A stretch of 64,000 bases of DNA from an uncultured Thermoanaerobaculia bacterium (GTDB lineage: Bacteria > Acidobacteriota > Thermoanaerobaculia > Multivoradales > Multivoraceae), in NCBI GenBank assembly GCA_951812325.1, contig OX638294.1, positions 3,944,859-4,008,858 of the forward strand, given 5' to 3'. A program made the translations under genes and the position numbers. Positions 27,301-37,606 of this stretch are shown here, piece after piece (the first letter of the stretch is position 1; every line of letters starts with the position of its first letter). The notes under the pieces were generated by a model that saw only the letters and a list, made by a program, of their open reading frames with translations, had not been told where the DNA came from and made no database searches.

Positions 27301-28325
27301 CACGGATGCAACAGTACCTTGAGCGCTTCGCGGCGGCGGCACAGATCGACGGCGTCGGCGGCCTTCGACAGCGGCAGGCGGTGGGTGACCAGGGGCGTCG
27401 GATCGAGCGTGCCCCGGATCATCATGTCGAGCACGCGTGCCTGTTCCGCGGGCGAACCGGAGTAGGCGCCGATGACCTGGCGCTCGGACTTGAACACGGC
27501 ATTGATGTCGAACCTGACCAGCGCGTCGTGCGCGGCATGGGCGAAGAGGACGACGCGCCCGCTAGGCCGAGCGGCCTGAAGAGCCAGGTCAAGGGCGGCC
27601 TGGCCGCCCGCCGTGTCGAAGACGGCGTCGGCGCCGCCTGGTGGCTGACCGGCATGTGGCTGACCCGCGGCCGAGGCAACGAGGCTGTCGGGGTGGACCG
27701 CCTCGTCGGCGCCGAGGCGCGTTGCGGTCGAGCGCCTGTTCGCGTCGGGTTCGGCGATGAGGATGCTCGCGTCGGGAAACGCAGCTCGAACCACGAGCAG
27801 GTGGAGCAGACCCATCGATCCGGCGCCGATGACGGCCACTCTCGGGGCGCGTCTCAGACCGGCGCGGTCGACGCCCCGCAGCACGCACGCGGCGGGTTCG
27901 ACGAACGCGGCCGCTTCGTCGGAGAGTTCCGCGGGGAGCTTGCGGACGGTGCAGTCGACAGCGCGCGAGCGCAGGCGCAGCCTTTCGCTGAAGCCGCCGG
28001 GGTCGAGCAGGTTCTCGGCGAATCGCGGGCACATCGTCTCGGCGCGCGAGCGGCACAGGTGGCAGTCGCCGCAGGGAGCGTGGTGCGGCGCGATGACCCG
28101 GTCGCCCGGACGAAGCGAGTCGGCGCGGCTCTCGATCACCCGGCCGACGACTTCGTGGCCGAGGACCTCGCCCGGCGCTCGCCCGGCGTCTGCCAGCTTG
28201 TACAGGTCCGTGCCGCAGAGGCCGCAGTAGACGAGTTCGATCAGCGCTTCGCCGTCTTCGAGGCTCGGCTCGGGCGCCTCGGCGAACTCCAGGTTGCCGT
28301 CGGCCGTGGTGCGAGCGACCTTCAT
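27300..28325 (-). CDS. Zinc-dependent medium-chain alcohol dehydrogenase
   Basis: 341 residues, normal length. GLCGTDLYKL carries the catalytic-zinc Cys, GHEVVGRVI follows, and the structural-zinc site is CGDCHLCRSRAETMC. The Rossmann motif is VAVIGAGSMGLLHLL. It ends cleanly at ALKVLLHP, which shows where the neighbouring paralogue should have ended. The two dehydrogenases are co-oriented and may act on the same sugar-alcohol or alcohol pathway; no transporter or regulator is next to them. The start MKVARTTADGNLEF is well placed. Confidence 0.9.
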   Translation of the reverse strand: MKVARTTADGNLEFAEAPEPSLEDGEALIELVYCGLCGTDLYKLADAGRAPGEVLGHEVVGRVIESRADSLRPGDRVIAPHHAPCGDCHLCRSRAETMCPRFAENLLDPGGFSERLRLRSRAVDCTVRKLPAELSDEAAAFVEPAACVLRGVDRAGLRRAPRVAVIGAGSMGLLHLLVVRAAFPDASILIAEPDANRRSTATRLGADEAVHPDSLVASAAGQPHAGQPPGGADAVFDTAGGQAALDLALQAARPSGRVVLFAHAAHDALVRFDINAVFKSERQVIGAYSGSPAEQARVLDMMIRGTLDPTPLVTHRLPLSKAADAVDLCRRREALKVLLHP

Positions 28326-28783
28326 TGCCCCTCATTGTCGCCCATTTCGACGCGCTCAGGCTCATTTCTCCTTTGGGATTGACGTCGACACTTCGGGCTC
28401 ACCTCACGTGGGACTGGCAGGGCCGTTCCAAAGCCGGGAACTTCGGTGACCGAGGTGAGGAAACCACTCCGGAATCGGCAACTCGCCGCCGGCACGGCTC
28501 TCGACCCTCGGGAATGAAGGCCTCCCGCCCGCGCCCAGCGTGGAGCGCTGGACTGTGGAATGGTCCTGCGTGGGACAAGGCCCCGCTTTGACCAGGAAGC
28601 CGAACTGGGGTACGGTCCGCCTTTCGCCGGGTCCAGCCAGCAGTCCCCTGGTCGCCATGACGACCAAGAGCGCTTGATTGCCGCGCCAGGGTTGATGCAG
28701 CGGTGGACGGAGTCCTCCCCCTGCTTTCTCGCCCGCGCCCGATCGCCAAATCACTATCTCCCGACCAGAGGAGCTGTTCCCTT
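28326..28783. other. 458-bp intergenic region upstream of the DEAD-box gene
   Basis: Holds repeat family B copy 1 (28422-28570) and about 200 bases of lower-GC DNA. AGAGGAG at 28767-28773 is the DEAD-box Shine-Dalgarno. Cold- or stress-induced helicase genes often have long leaders, so an RNA leader is possible, but no specific structure was identified. No tRNA or ORF with support is seen. Confidence 0.4.
28422..28570 (+). repeat. Dispersed repeat family B, copy 1
   Basis: Matches 62187-62334 almost base for base over about 148 bp. It starts GCCGTTCCAAAG and ends TGGAATGGTCCTGCG; the ends form an imperfect terminal inverted repeat around CCRTTCCAA. An internal hairpin CCAGCG-TGGAG-CGCTGG lies near the right end. 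No coding potential is evident. Size and ends resemble a MITE-like element. Confidence 0.8.
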
Positions 28784-30400
28784 ATGCCCAAGAAGTCACG
28801 CACGACCGGCCGAGGTCCGTCCGGCCGAAGACCGTCCGGTCAACGTCAGTTCGGCCAACGCCCGTCCGGCAGGAAGCCGCAGCAAGGCCACGATGCCGTG
28901 TGCACCGAATGCGATAGCCCGACGACCGTACCCTTCAGGCCCGAGCCCGGCAGGCCGGTGTACTGCCGTTCCTGCTTCACAAACCGCCCCCAGGGCGACC
29001 GCAACCGTCCCCAGGGCGACCGCAACCGTCCCCAGGGCGACCGCAACCGCCCCCAGGGCGACCGCAACCGCCCCCAGGGCGACCGCAACCGCCCCCAGGG
29101 CAACCGCAACCGCCCCCAGGGCAACCGTGATCAACGTAGCCGTCCTCACGGCGGCGGCGCACGGATGAACGGCGCACGGATGAACGGCGCGCGGATGAAC
29201 GGCGCTCCGGCCAATCGAACGAGGAAGGGCGCCCCGCCGGTGGTCGAGCCCGTGGCCGAACGCGGGCACGACGCCCGTTCCGACACCGTTTTCGCCGGCC
29301 TGGAGATTTCGCGCGCAACTCGAGCGGCGATCGCGCGAATGGAAATCTCCGAGCCGACGCCGATTCAGGAGCAGTCCATCCCCGTTCTGCTGGCGGGCCG
29401 GGACCTGGTCGGCCAGGCGCAGACGGGATCGGGAAAGACGCTGGCCTTCGGCGTGCCGATTGCGGAAGCCTGCGATCCATCGATCCGGCGGGTTCAGGCC
29501 CTCGTGCTGACGCCGACCCGGGAGCTCGCCCTCCAGGTGGCGGGCGTCATCTTCCAGCTCGCTTCGGCGCGGGGCGTGTCCGTGACGCAAGTCGTCGGCG
29601 GCCGGTCGATAAGGCGTGAGCAGGCGGCGCTTCGTCGCGGCGCCGACGTTGTTGTCGGCACGCCGGGCCGCACGCTGGACCACCTGCGTCAGCGGTCCCT
29701 GGACCTCGGCGCAGTGCGTTTCCTCGTCCTGGACGAGGCGGACGAGATGCTCGACCAGGGCTTTGCCCGCGATGTCGAGGCGATCCTCGGCCGCACGCCC
29801 GCTTCCCGACAGACGGCCCTGTTCTCGGCCACCATGCCGAACTGGGTGGCGAACACGGCGAAGCAGTACCTGCGCAACCCGGTGAAGGTCGAGATCGGCG
29901 CCGGCCTCGAGGAGCCCACGGTGGAGCATCTGGTCTATTCGATCCGGAGGGACGACAAGATCGAGGCGCTCCGGACGCTGCTGGACGACCGCGGCGGCGA
30001 CCCGATCCTCGTCTTCGGTCGAACGAAGCACGGCGTCAGGAAGCTGGCGAAGAAGCTCGACGCGCTGGGCTACCCGGTGGGGGCGCTTCAGGGCAACCTC
30101 AGCCAGGGGGCCCGCGAGCGCGTGATGCGGGGCTTTCGTTCCGGCGCCTCGCCGATCCTGGTGGCGACGAACGTGGCCGCCCGCGGCATCGATGTCCAGG
30201 GCATCGGCCAGGTCATCAACTACGACCTGCCGGACTCCCAGCGACTCTTCACGCACCGGGTCGGACGAACCGGCCGCATGGGGAGTTCGGGCGAGGCGGT
30301 GACCTTCATCACGCCGGACGAAGAGCGGAAGTGGCGCGAGATTCAGCGGGGGCTGGGGCGCCGGTTTCCCCGCCGGCCGTGGCGCGCGGCGGCGCGCTGA
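28784..30400 (+). CDS. DEAD-box RNA helicase with N-terminal zinc knuckle and RPQGDRN repeats
   Basis: 538 residues from ATG 28784. Residues 1-36 are basic Gly/Arg/Ser-rich. A CxxC-17-CxxC zinc knuckle (Cys40, 43, 61, 64) follows, then seven NRPQG(D/N)R repeats (67-115) and three to four MNGAR units. The helicase core has the Q motif (F..L.IS..T..AIARMEISEPTPIQ), motif I AQTGSGKT, II LDEADEML, III SAT, and HRVGRTGR (VI). It unwinds structured RNA, probably during cold stress or ribosome and mRNA processing. The basic disordered N-terminus should aid RNA binding. Similar zinc-knuckle fusions are known in several phyla. Confidence 0.95.
   Translation: MPKKSRTTGRGPSGRRPSGQRQFGQRPSGRKPQQGHDAVCTECDSPTTVPFRPEPGRPVYCRSCFTNRPQGDRNRPQGDRNRPQGDRNRPQGDRNRPQGDRNRPQGNRNRPQGNRDQRSRPHGGGARMNGARMNGARMNGAPANRTRKGAPPVVEPVAERGHDARSDTVFAGLEISRATRAAIARMEISEPTPIQEQSIPVLLAGRDLVGQAQTGSGKTLAFGVPIAEACDPSIRRVQALVLTPTRELALQVAGVIFQLASARGVSVTQVVGGRSIRREQAALRRGADVVVGTPGRTLDHLRQRSLDLGAVRFLVLDEADEMLDQGFARDVEAILGRTPASRQTALFSATMPNWVANTAKQYLRNPVKVEIGAGLEEPTVEHLVYSIRRDDKIEALRTLLDDRGGDPILVFGRTKHGVRKLAKKLDALGYPVGALQGNLSQGARERVMRGFRSGASPILVATNVAARGIDVQGIGQVINYDLPDSQRLFTHRVGRTGRMGSSGEAVTFITPDEERKWREIQRGLGRRFPRRPWRAAAR
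28982..29128 (+). repeat. 21-bp tandem repeat, 7 copies, coding (NRPQGDR)
   Basis: AACCG(C/T)CCCCAGGGC(G/A)ACCG(C/T) repeats seven times in frame inside the DEAD-box gene, with nearly identical DNA, so copy number is likely to vary between strains. A 15-bp repeat (CGCACGGATGAACGG) follows at about 29155-29202. This is a coding minisatellite, not a CRISPR array. Confidence 0.9.
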
Positions 30401-30512
30401 CGGACGCTGACCGCGGGGCTGTTCGCCGACGCCCGCTGGCTCTGGGTGCTGCTGCCGATGTACGTCGTCCGGGCGCTCCTGTGGTGGCATCGCCCGCGCT
30501 TGCAGGAGTCGG

Positions 30513-32366
30513 TCAGGCGGCCGACCGCTTCCTCTCGTGTGGGTCGAAGTGACGCTTCCGTAGCCGGAGCTGAGTCGGAGTGACCTCGATCAGCTCGTCC
30601 TCGCGGATGAACTCGATGGACTGTTCCAGGGACAGGCGGCGCGGCGGCACGGTCTTCTCGTAGGCGTTCGCGCTGGCTGCGCGCATGTTCGTCTGCCTCC
30701 GTTCCCGGGTGATGTTCACGTCGAGATCGGCGCCGCGGCTCGACTCGCCAACCAGCATTCCCCGGTAGACCGTTTCGTTTGGTCCGACGAACAGCTCGCC
30801 CCGGCTCTGGAGGTTGTTGATCGCATACGTGGTGACGCGGCCGGCGCGGTCGGCGACCAGTGCGCCGGTGGCCCGGTGGACGATCTCCCCCGCCCAGGGC
30901 CGGTAGCCGATGAGCATGCGGGTGAGGATTCCGGTGCCCTTCGTATCGGAGAGAAACTCGGTGCGGTAGCCGATCAGGCCCCGGCTCGGAACCTCGAACT
31001 CCAGGCGCACCCTTGCCGAACGGCGGGCGACCATCTGCGCCAGGACGCCTCTGCGCGTGCCGAGCTTGCGGACGACGACACCCTGGTACTCCTCGGCGAC
31101 GTCCATCAGCGCCAGTTCCCAGGGTTCGTGCCGGTCGCCCTCTACCGAGCGGGTCAGCACGCGGGGCATGCCGACCGAGAACTCGTAGCCTTCGCGGCGC
31201 ATCTGTTCGATCAGGATGGCGAGCTGGAGTTCGCCGCGGCCGTAGACGAGAAACCGGTTCGGTGAATCGGTGGCCTCGACCCGGAGCGCCAGGTTGTTCC
31301 GGGCTTCGTCCAGAAGCCGCTCGCGGAGGTGGCGTGAGGTGAGGTACTTGCCGTCCTTGCCGCCAAGCGGCGAGTCGTTGATTCCGAACTCCATCGACAG
31401 CGTGGGTTCGGCAACGTCGAGCGGCGGCAGGGCTTTCGGGTTCTCGCCGTCGGCGATGCTCTCGCCCAGTCCGACGCCGGTCATGCCCGCCAGCGCGATG
31501 ATCTCTCCCGGGCCGGCCGACGGCACGGCGACCCGCCGGAGCCCCTCGTAGACGAACAGCTTCGAGACGGCGGCGGAAGTCCGGGACCCGGTTCGCCGGC
31601 ACACGGTGACGGCCTGCCGGTGGCGGACCGTGCCGGCCACGACCCGTCCGACAGCGAGCGGACCGAGGTGGTCGTCGGGCTGGACGTTGGTCACCAGCAC
31701 CTGCAGGGGCAGGTCGGGTTCCCCCGACGGTGGCGGAACATGTTCGAGGATCGTCTCGAACAGGGGCCTGAGATCGGTCAGGTCCGCGTCGAGCGACCTC
31801 GTGCACTTTCCTTCGCGGGCGACGGAGTACAGCACGGGGAAGTCGATCTGTTCCTCCGTCGCGTCGAGGTCGATGAACAGGTCGTAGATCTCGTCCAGGA
31901 CTTCGCCGGCGCGTGCGTCCTTGCGGTCGATCTTGTTGATGACCACGATCGCCGGCAGTCCCAGTTCCAGGGCCTTGAGCAGGACGGCGCGGGTCTGGGG
32001 AAGCGGCCCCTCGGCGGCATCGACGAGCAGCATGATCCCGTCGACCATGCGCAACGTGCGTTCGACCTCGCCGCCGAAGTCGGCGTGCCCGGGCGTGTCG
32101 ACGATGTTGATCTTGACCTCGCCGGCGGGGCGCCTTCCGTCGTCTCCCTTGACCGCGATTCCGAGGTTGCGCGGGGTGTAGGTCACGGCGGTGTTCTTCG
32201 CCATGATCGTGATGCCCTTCTCGCGTTCGAGGTCCATCGAGTCGAGCACCCGCTCCCGGACATCCTGGTTGGCGCGGAAGGTCCCGCTCTGCCAGAGCAT
32301 CGCGTCGACGAGCGTCGTCTTGCCGTGGTCGACATGCGCAACGATCGCTATGTTGCGGAGGTTCAT
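30513..32366 (-). CDS. typA: Ribosome-associated translational GTPase TypA/BipA
   Basis: 617 residues from ATG 32366 ([20 protein letters not shown]). G1 is AHVDHGKT, G2 region REKGITI, G3 [15 protein letters not shown]4 NKID. These, the EF-G-like domains II, III and V, and the C-terminal segment [20 protein letters not shown], which is diagnostic of TypA, place it firmly. TypA binds 70S ribosomes and helps assembly and translation under cold or other stress. It is convergent with the DEAD-box helicase, another likely stress-RNA protein. An alternative longer frame upstream lacks family sequence. Confidence 0.97.
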   Translation of the reverse strand: MNLRNIAIVAHVDHGKTTLVDAMLWQSGTFRANQDVRERVLDSMDLEREKGITIMAKNTAVTYTPRNLGIAVKGDDGRRPAGEVKINIVDTPGHADFGGEVERTLRMVDGIMLLVDAAEGPLPQTRAVLLKALELGLPAIVVINKIDRKDARAGEVLDEIYDLFIDLDATEEQIDFPVLYSVAREGKCTRSLDADLTDLRPLFETILEHVPPPSGEPDLPLQVLVTNVQPDDHLGPLAVGRVVAGTVRHRQAVTVCRRTGSRTSAAVSKLFVYEGLRRVAVPSAGPGEIIALAGMTGVGLGESIADGENPKALPPLDVAEPTLSMEFGINDSPLGGKDGKYLTSRHLRERLLDEARNNLALRVEATDSPNRFLVYGRGELQLAILIEQMRREGYEFSVGMPRVLTRSVEGDRHEPWELALMDVAEEYQGVVVRKLGTRRGVLAQMVARRSARVRLEFEVPSRGLIGYRTEFLSDTKGTGILTRMLIGYRPWAGEIVHRATGALVADRAGRVTTYAINNLQSRGELFVGPNETVYRGMLVGESSRGADLDVNITRERRQTNMRAASANAYEKTVPPRRLSLEQSIEFIREDELIEVTPTQLRLRKRHFDPHERKRSAA

Positions 32367-32415
32367 TCCGTTCCCGGTTGAAGCGCGCCCTTCGCCCGCG
32401 AGGGCGCGGTCCTCG

Positions 32416-33654
32416 TCAGTCGGCTGCGGGTTCGGGCAGCCGGGGTTGCCGCGGAGGCGATTCCCTGATGTGGATGTCGTGCTGGCTGAAGGGAATCTCG
32501 ATCCCCTCGGCGGCGAACGCCTGGTGCGTCGCCTTGACCAGCTCGTGGGTGACGATGCCGCGGAGCACCGGCTCCGCGACCCAGCAGAGCAACTCGTACT
32601 GGATCGACGACGGGCCGAAGGTGCGGAACCGTACCCGAGGTTCGGGCTGTTCGCACACCTTCGGGTTGTCCGCGGCGACCTGGAGCTGGACCGCTTCGAC
32701 GTGGTCCACATCGCTGCCGTAGGCGACCCCGACGCGGACCCGGATCCGGTACTTGACGTGGGGACCGCCGCTCTCGTTGTTGATCTTCGCGTTGCCCATC
32801 ACCGCGTTGGGGATCGTGACTTCGATGTCGTCGCGGGTGAGCAGGCGCGTGCTGCGAATGCCGATCTCGGTGACCATGCCGCGCTCGCCGGTGTCCAGGG
32901 TGATGAAGTCGCCGATCTTGTACGGGCCGTCGGCGAAGATGAAGATGCCCGCGAAGAGATTCGCCAGGGTGTCCCGGGCTGCGAAACCGACCGCCAGGCC
33001 GGCGATGCCGCCCGCGGCGAGCAGCCCGGAGACGTCGTAGCCCCAGACCTTGATCGCGATGTAGGCGCCGAGGATGACGATCGACACCTTGGCCAGGTTC
33101 TCGAACAGGGGCTGGGTGTGTCTGGAGACCAGGGCCCCCTTCTGACGCCGACGGGACACGGCTCGCAGCAGGACGGTCGCCACGCGCAGGCCGGCCACCA
33201 CCCAGAACAGGAGCGCGATGGTCTGGAGGACGTTGCCGATCGCCTCTTCCGCGTCCGCGGCGAGATGCAGCCGTTCGATGCCGATGCGCAGTCCGATGAG
33301 AAACACCGAGACGAACAGCGGCCAGTGCGCGGCCTCGAGCAACCGGTCGTCGATTTCGGTCTCGGTCCTGGCGAAGGCTCTCGCGACGACCTTCCTGAGG
33401 AACAACCAGGCCGTCCAGGCGACGAGCGCGGAGAGCAGCGTGACCACGACCAGTTGAAGCCACGGATGCTCGCTGTAGAACCTTCCTGCCTCGGACGGCA
33501 GCAGGCCTCCGAGCCACTCCTCGGCCCAGACGAGAGGCGATTCGGCGGCCTCTGTCTCGCCGGTACCCGGATCCGCGGGCGCCAGCTCCGCGGCGGCTTC
33601 GGCAGCTTCGGGTTCGCCGTCGGTCGGACTGTCGGTTGCGTTTTCCTGCGGCAT
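32416..33654 (-). CDS. Small-conductance mechanosensitive channel (MscS family)
   Basis: 412 residues. The Glu/Ala-rich N-terminus is followed by transmembrane segments near 68-88, 110-128 and 140-162, then pore helix TM3 with [21 protein letters not shown] (about 200-220). The cytoplasmic beta domain has the family motif [32 protein letters not shown]. The alpha/beta C-terminal domain ends with FSQHDIHI. It opens on membrane tension to release solutes in hypo-osmotic shock. A short decayed copy of the TM3 region from an MscS gene lies at 57012-57079. It starts 49 bases upstream of typA on the same strand. Confidence 0.95.
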   Translation of the reverse strand: MPQENATDSPTDGEPEAAEAAAELAPADPGTGETEAAESPLVWAEEWLGGLLPSEAGRFYSEHPWLQLVVVTLLSALVAWTAWLFLRKVVARAFARTETEIDDRLLEAAHWPLFVSVFLIGLRIGIERLHLAADAEEAIGNVLQTIALLFWVVAGLRVATVLLRAVSRRRQKGALVSRHTQPLFENLAKVSIVILGAYIAIKVWGYDVSGLLAAGGIAGLAVGFAARDTLANLFAGIFIFADGPYKIGDFITLDTGERGMVTEIGIRSTRLLTRDDIEVTIPNAVMGNAKINNESGGPHVKYRIRVRVGVAYGSDVDHVEAVQLQVAADNPKVCEQPEPRVRFRTFGPSSIQYELLCWVAEPVLRGIVTHELVKATHQAFAAEGIEIPFSQHDIHIRESPPRQPRLPEPAAD

Positions 33655-33739
33655 TGCCTGAGCCGTTGGCCAGCGTCATCCGGCGGACGCAGGTTGCTAC
33701 GATAGCCGACGCCCGCGACGGGCCCGGGAGGTACAGCGG

Positions 33740-34120
33740 ATGAACTGGCTGGTTGTCGGACTGCTGATGTGCGCCGCCTCGGTCGGCGCCGGCGCCTTTG
33801 GCGCCCACGGGCTGCGCTCCGCGCTCGACGCCGAGCACCTGGCGCTGTGGGAGACGGCGGCTCGCTATCTCATGTACGGCGGAGTCGTCGTCAGCCTCCT
33901 CGGCCTCGTCGGGCGCGGCTCGACCGTCGATCTGCGGGTCGCCGGCTGGTTGCTGTTCACGGGCGCCCTCGTCTTCTCGGGTACGGTGGCGGTCATCGCG
34001 GTCGGCGGCCCGCGCTGGCTGGGGGCGATCACCCCGATCGGCGGCACGTTGCTGATCGTCGGCATTCTCGTCTTCGCGTGGAGAATGGTGGAAGGTCCGG
34101 GGGCGCCGGCGGGTTTCTAG
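33740..34120 (+). CDS. DUF423 family small inner-membrane protein
   Basis: 126 residues, four predicted membrane helices. The start MNWLVVGLLMCAASVGAGAFGAHGLR carries the GAFGAHGL motif typical of DUF423 (E. coli YgdD). Function is unknown. The gene is divergent from the MscS gene, with 85 bases between starts, so their promoters face each other. Confidence 0.9.
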   Translation: MNWLVVGLLMCAASVGAGAFGAHGLRSALDAEHLALWETAARYLMYGGVVVSLLGLVGRGSTVDLRVAGWLLFTGALVFSGTVAVIAVGGPRWLGAITPIGGTLLIVGILVFAWRMVEGPGAPAGF

Positions 34121-34256
34121 CAGTCCGCGGCAGGAGTCCCGGTGACTTCGTTCGGCCATTCATCGGATGCCGCCGGTGTGACGGCCATGCTGCGCGGTCT
34201 ATGCTCCGGCCCCGGCTGCAGAGAAGCAGTCCCGACCTTTCAGGAGAAGAACACCA

Positions 34257-35882
<1,626 letters not shown>

Positions 35883-35945
35883 CCGCCCGGGGGCCGGACC
35901 GGAAGTCGCGCTGCGGGATCCGGAGCGGGAGCAGCTGCCGGGGAA

Positions 35946-37373
35946 TCAGCGGAGGCGGTTGACGGCCGCCATCATCGACGTGACCTCGGTGTACTTCTCG
36001 CGGACCTTGCCGTGGGCGTCGCCGAGGCGGACTTCGTCTTCGTCGAGCCGGGTCCAGTCGTCGAAGCTCACGAAGTCCACGCCGCGGCTCGTGAGCAGCT
36101 CGACGATGCTCCCGGGCGCCCTGGCGGGGTCCGCCGGCGCCCGGACACCGTCGATGTCCTCGAGCATCTTCCTGACCGTGGCAGTGGAATCCGGGCTGTT
36201 GGTTCCGATCAGGCCGGTCGGCCCGCGCTTGGCCCAGCCGACGACGTACTGGCCTGGAACGATGTCGCCGTCCGGTTCCGTCTGCAGCCTGCCCTCGTCG
36301 TTGGGCAGGATGCCCCAGCGTTCGTGGAACGGCACGCCCGGCAGGGGCACGCCGCGATAGCCGACCGCCTTGAACACGAGGTCGACGTCCAGGGTCTCGG
36401 TCTCCCCGGTGCCCCGCGGTCTGGGTGTGCCGTCATCGGAGGCGTAGAGCTCGTTCTTCTCGATCACGACCCGGCTCACATGGCCGTCGTTGCCGGCCTG
36501 AAGTTCGATCGGCGAGACGAGGAAGCGGCAGGTGACCAGGCGGTTCCCGGCCCGAGCCCGGGCGCCGGCGACCTCCGTCAGGTAGGCGACGTTTCTTCGA
36601 GCGCTGCGTTCCGCGCCCTCTTCCAGCCAGGAACGGCTGATCCCGTCCAGGTCCATCGCCTCCTCGGACACCAGCAGACTCACGCCTTCGAGGGAGCCGA
36701 TCTCCTTGATCTCCTGGGGCGAGAAGGCCGCCTGGGCGGGGCCTCGGCGGCCGAGCAGGACGACCTCTTCGACGCGGCTCTTCCGGAGCACGGCGAGCGA
36801 CTCGGCGGTGATGTCGGTCGGAGCGAGTTCGTCCGGGCTCCTGGCGAGCACGCGGGTCACGTCCATCGCCACGTTGCCGTTGCCGACCACTGCGATGCGC
36901 CGCGCGGAGGCGAGATCGAAGCTGCGTTCCTGGAAGTCGGGATGCCCGTTGTACCAGCCGACGAACTCGGTGGCCGAATGGACGCCGGGAAGATCCTCGC
37001 CCGGGATCCCCATCTTGCGGTCCGACTCGTTGCCGGTGGCGTAGACGATGTGGTCGTAGTGCCGGCGCAGGTCGTCGACCGAGATGTCGCGGCCGAGTTC
37101 CACGTTGCCGAAGAAGCGGAAGCGCTCATGCCGTGCGGTGCGGTTGTAGACCCGGATCACGTTCTTGATCTTCTGGTGATCGGGGGCGACGCCGCCGCGC
37201 ACGAGTCCGAAGGGGGTGGGCAGTCGGTCGAAGAGATCGACCTCCGCCGTGACGCCGTCTGCCTTGAACAGGGCCGCGATCGCGTAGAAGCCGCTGGGGC
37301 CGGAGCCGATCACGGCAACCCGCAGCGGTCGTTCACTGCTGCCGAGAGGCCGGCTTTCGGGGTTCTCGTGCAC
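35946..37373 (-). CDS. Ferredoxin/adrenodoxin-type NADP+ reductase (FprA-like)
   Basis: 475 residues. FAD-binding VAVIGSGPSGFYAIAAL, then DRLPTPFGLVRGGVAPDHQKIKNV, which is diagnostic of the adrenodoxin-reductase/FprA group. NADPH-binding IAVVGNGNVAMDVTRVLAR and the C-terminal GWAKRGPTGLIGTNSPDSTATV complete the set. It passes electrons between NADPH and ferredoxin-like partners, for example for P450 or Fe-S enzymes; no ferredoxin gene is adjacent. It is convergent with pruA and divergent from the outer-membrane protein gene. Confidence 0.94.
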   Translation of the reverse strand: MHENPESRPLGSSERPLRVAVIGSGPSGFYAIAALFKADGVTAEVDLFDRLPTPFGLVRGGVAPDHQKIKNVIRVYNRTARHERFRFFGNVELGRDISVDDLRRHYDHIVYATGNESDRKMGIPGEDLPGVHSATEFVGWYNGHPDFQERSFDLASARRIAVVGNGNVAMDVTRVLARSPDELAPTDITAESLAVLRKSRVEEVVLLGRRGPAQAAFSPQEIKEIGSLEGVSLLVSEEAMDLDGISRSWLEEGAERSARRNVAYLTEVAGARARAGNRLVTCRFLVSPIELQAGNDGHVSRVVIEKNELYASDDGTPRPRGTGETETLDVDLVFKAVGYRGVPLPGVPFHERWGILPNDEGRLQTEPDGDIVPGQYVVGWAKRGPTGLIGTNSPDSTATVRKMLEDIDGVRAPADPARAPGSIVELLTSRGVDFVSFDDWTRLDEDEVRLGDAHGKVREKYTEVTSMMAAVNRLR

Positions 37374-37508
37374 TCGTTCCTCGCCTTCGCGCCCTGCAGG
37401 TCTTCATCCGGTATCGGGAATGGCCGCCGGGTCGGCTATCATAGCGCCGTGCCGGCGGTGACCCGGCCAATCTGTGGGAAGGCCCGTGGGAAGGCCGGTC
37501 GCCGGCAT

Positions 37509-37537
37509 TTGAGAAATCGTCTAACTGTCGACATATT
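37509..37537 (+). promoter_or_regulatory. Sigma-70-type promoter for the outer-membrane protein gene
   Basis: TTGAGA (37509-37514), a 17-base spacer, and CATATT (37532-37537) in an unusually AT-rich island, about 70 bases before the ATG at 37607. A tandem GTGGGAAGGCC pair lies just upstream (about 37475-37500). Confidence 0.55.
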
Positions 37538-37606
37538 TTGGATATACGCCGCTTCGGCCTGATCCGTCAAGCGGAAAGCGGTTGGGGAATTTTGGGGGAG
37601 AATGCC

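Noticed and set aside
28982..29128. CRISPR-like 21-bp repeat array
   Set aside because: Units are contiguous without spacers and lie in frame inside a helicase gene; no cas genes are nearby.
30401..30580. Small membrane ORF after the DEAD-box gene (MYVVRALLWWHRPRL)
   Set aside because: It overlaps the end of typA on the other strand, has no Shine-Dalgarno, and no neighbouring evidence; the hydrophobic stretch alone is not enough.
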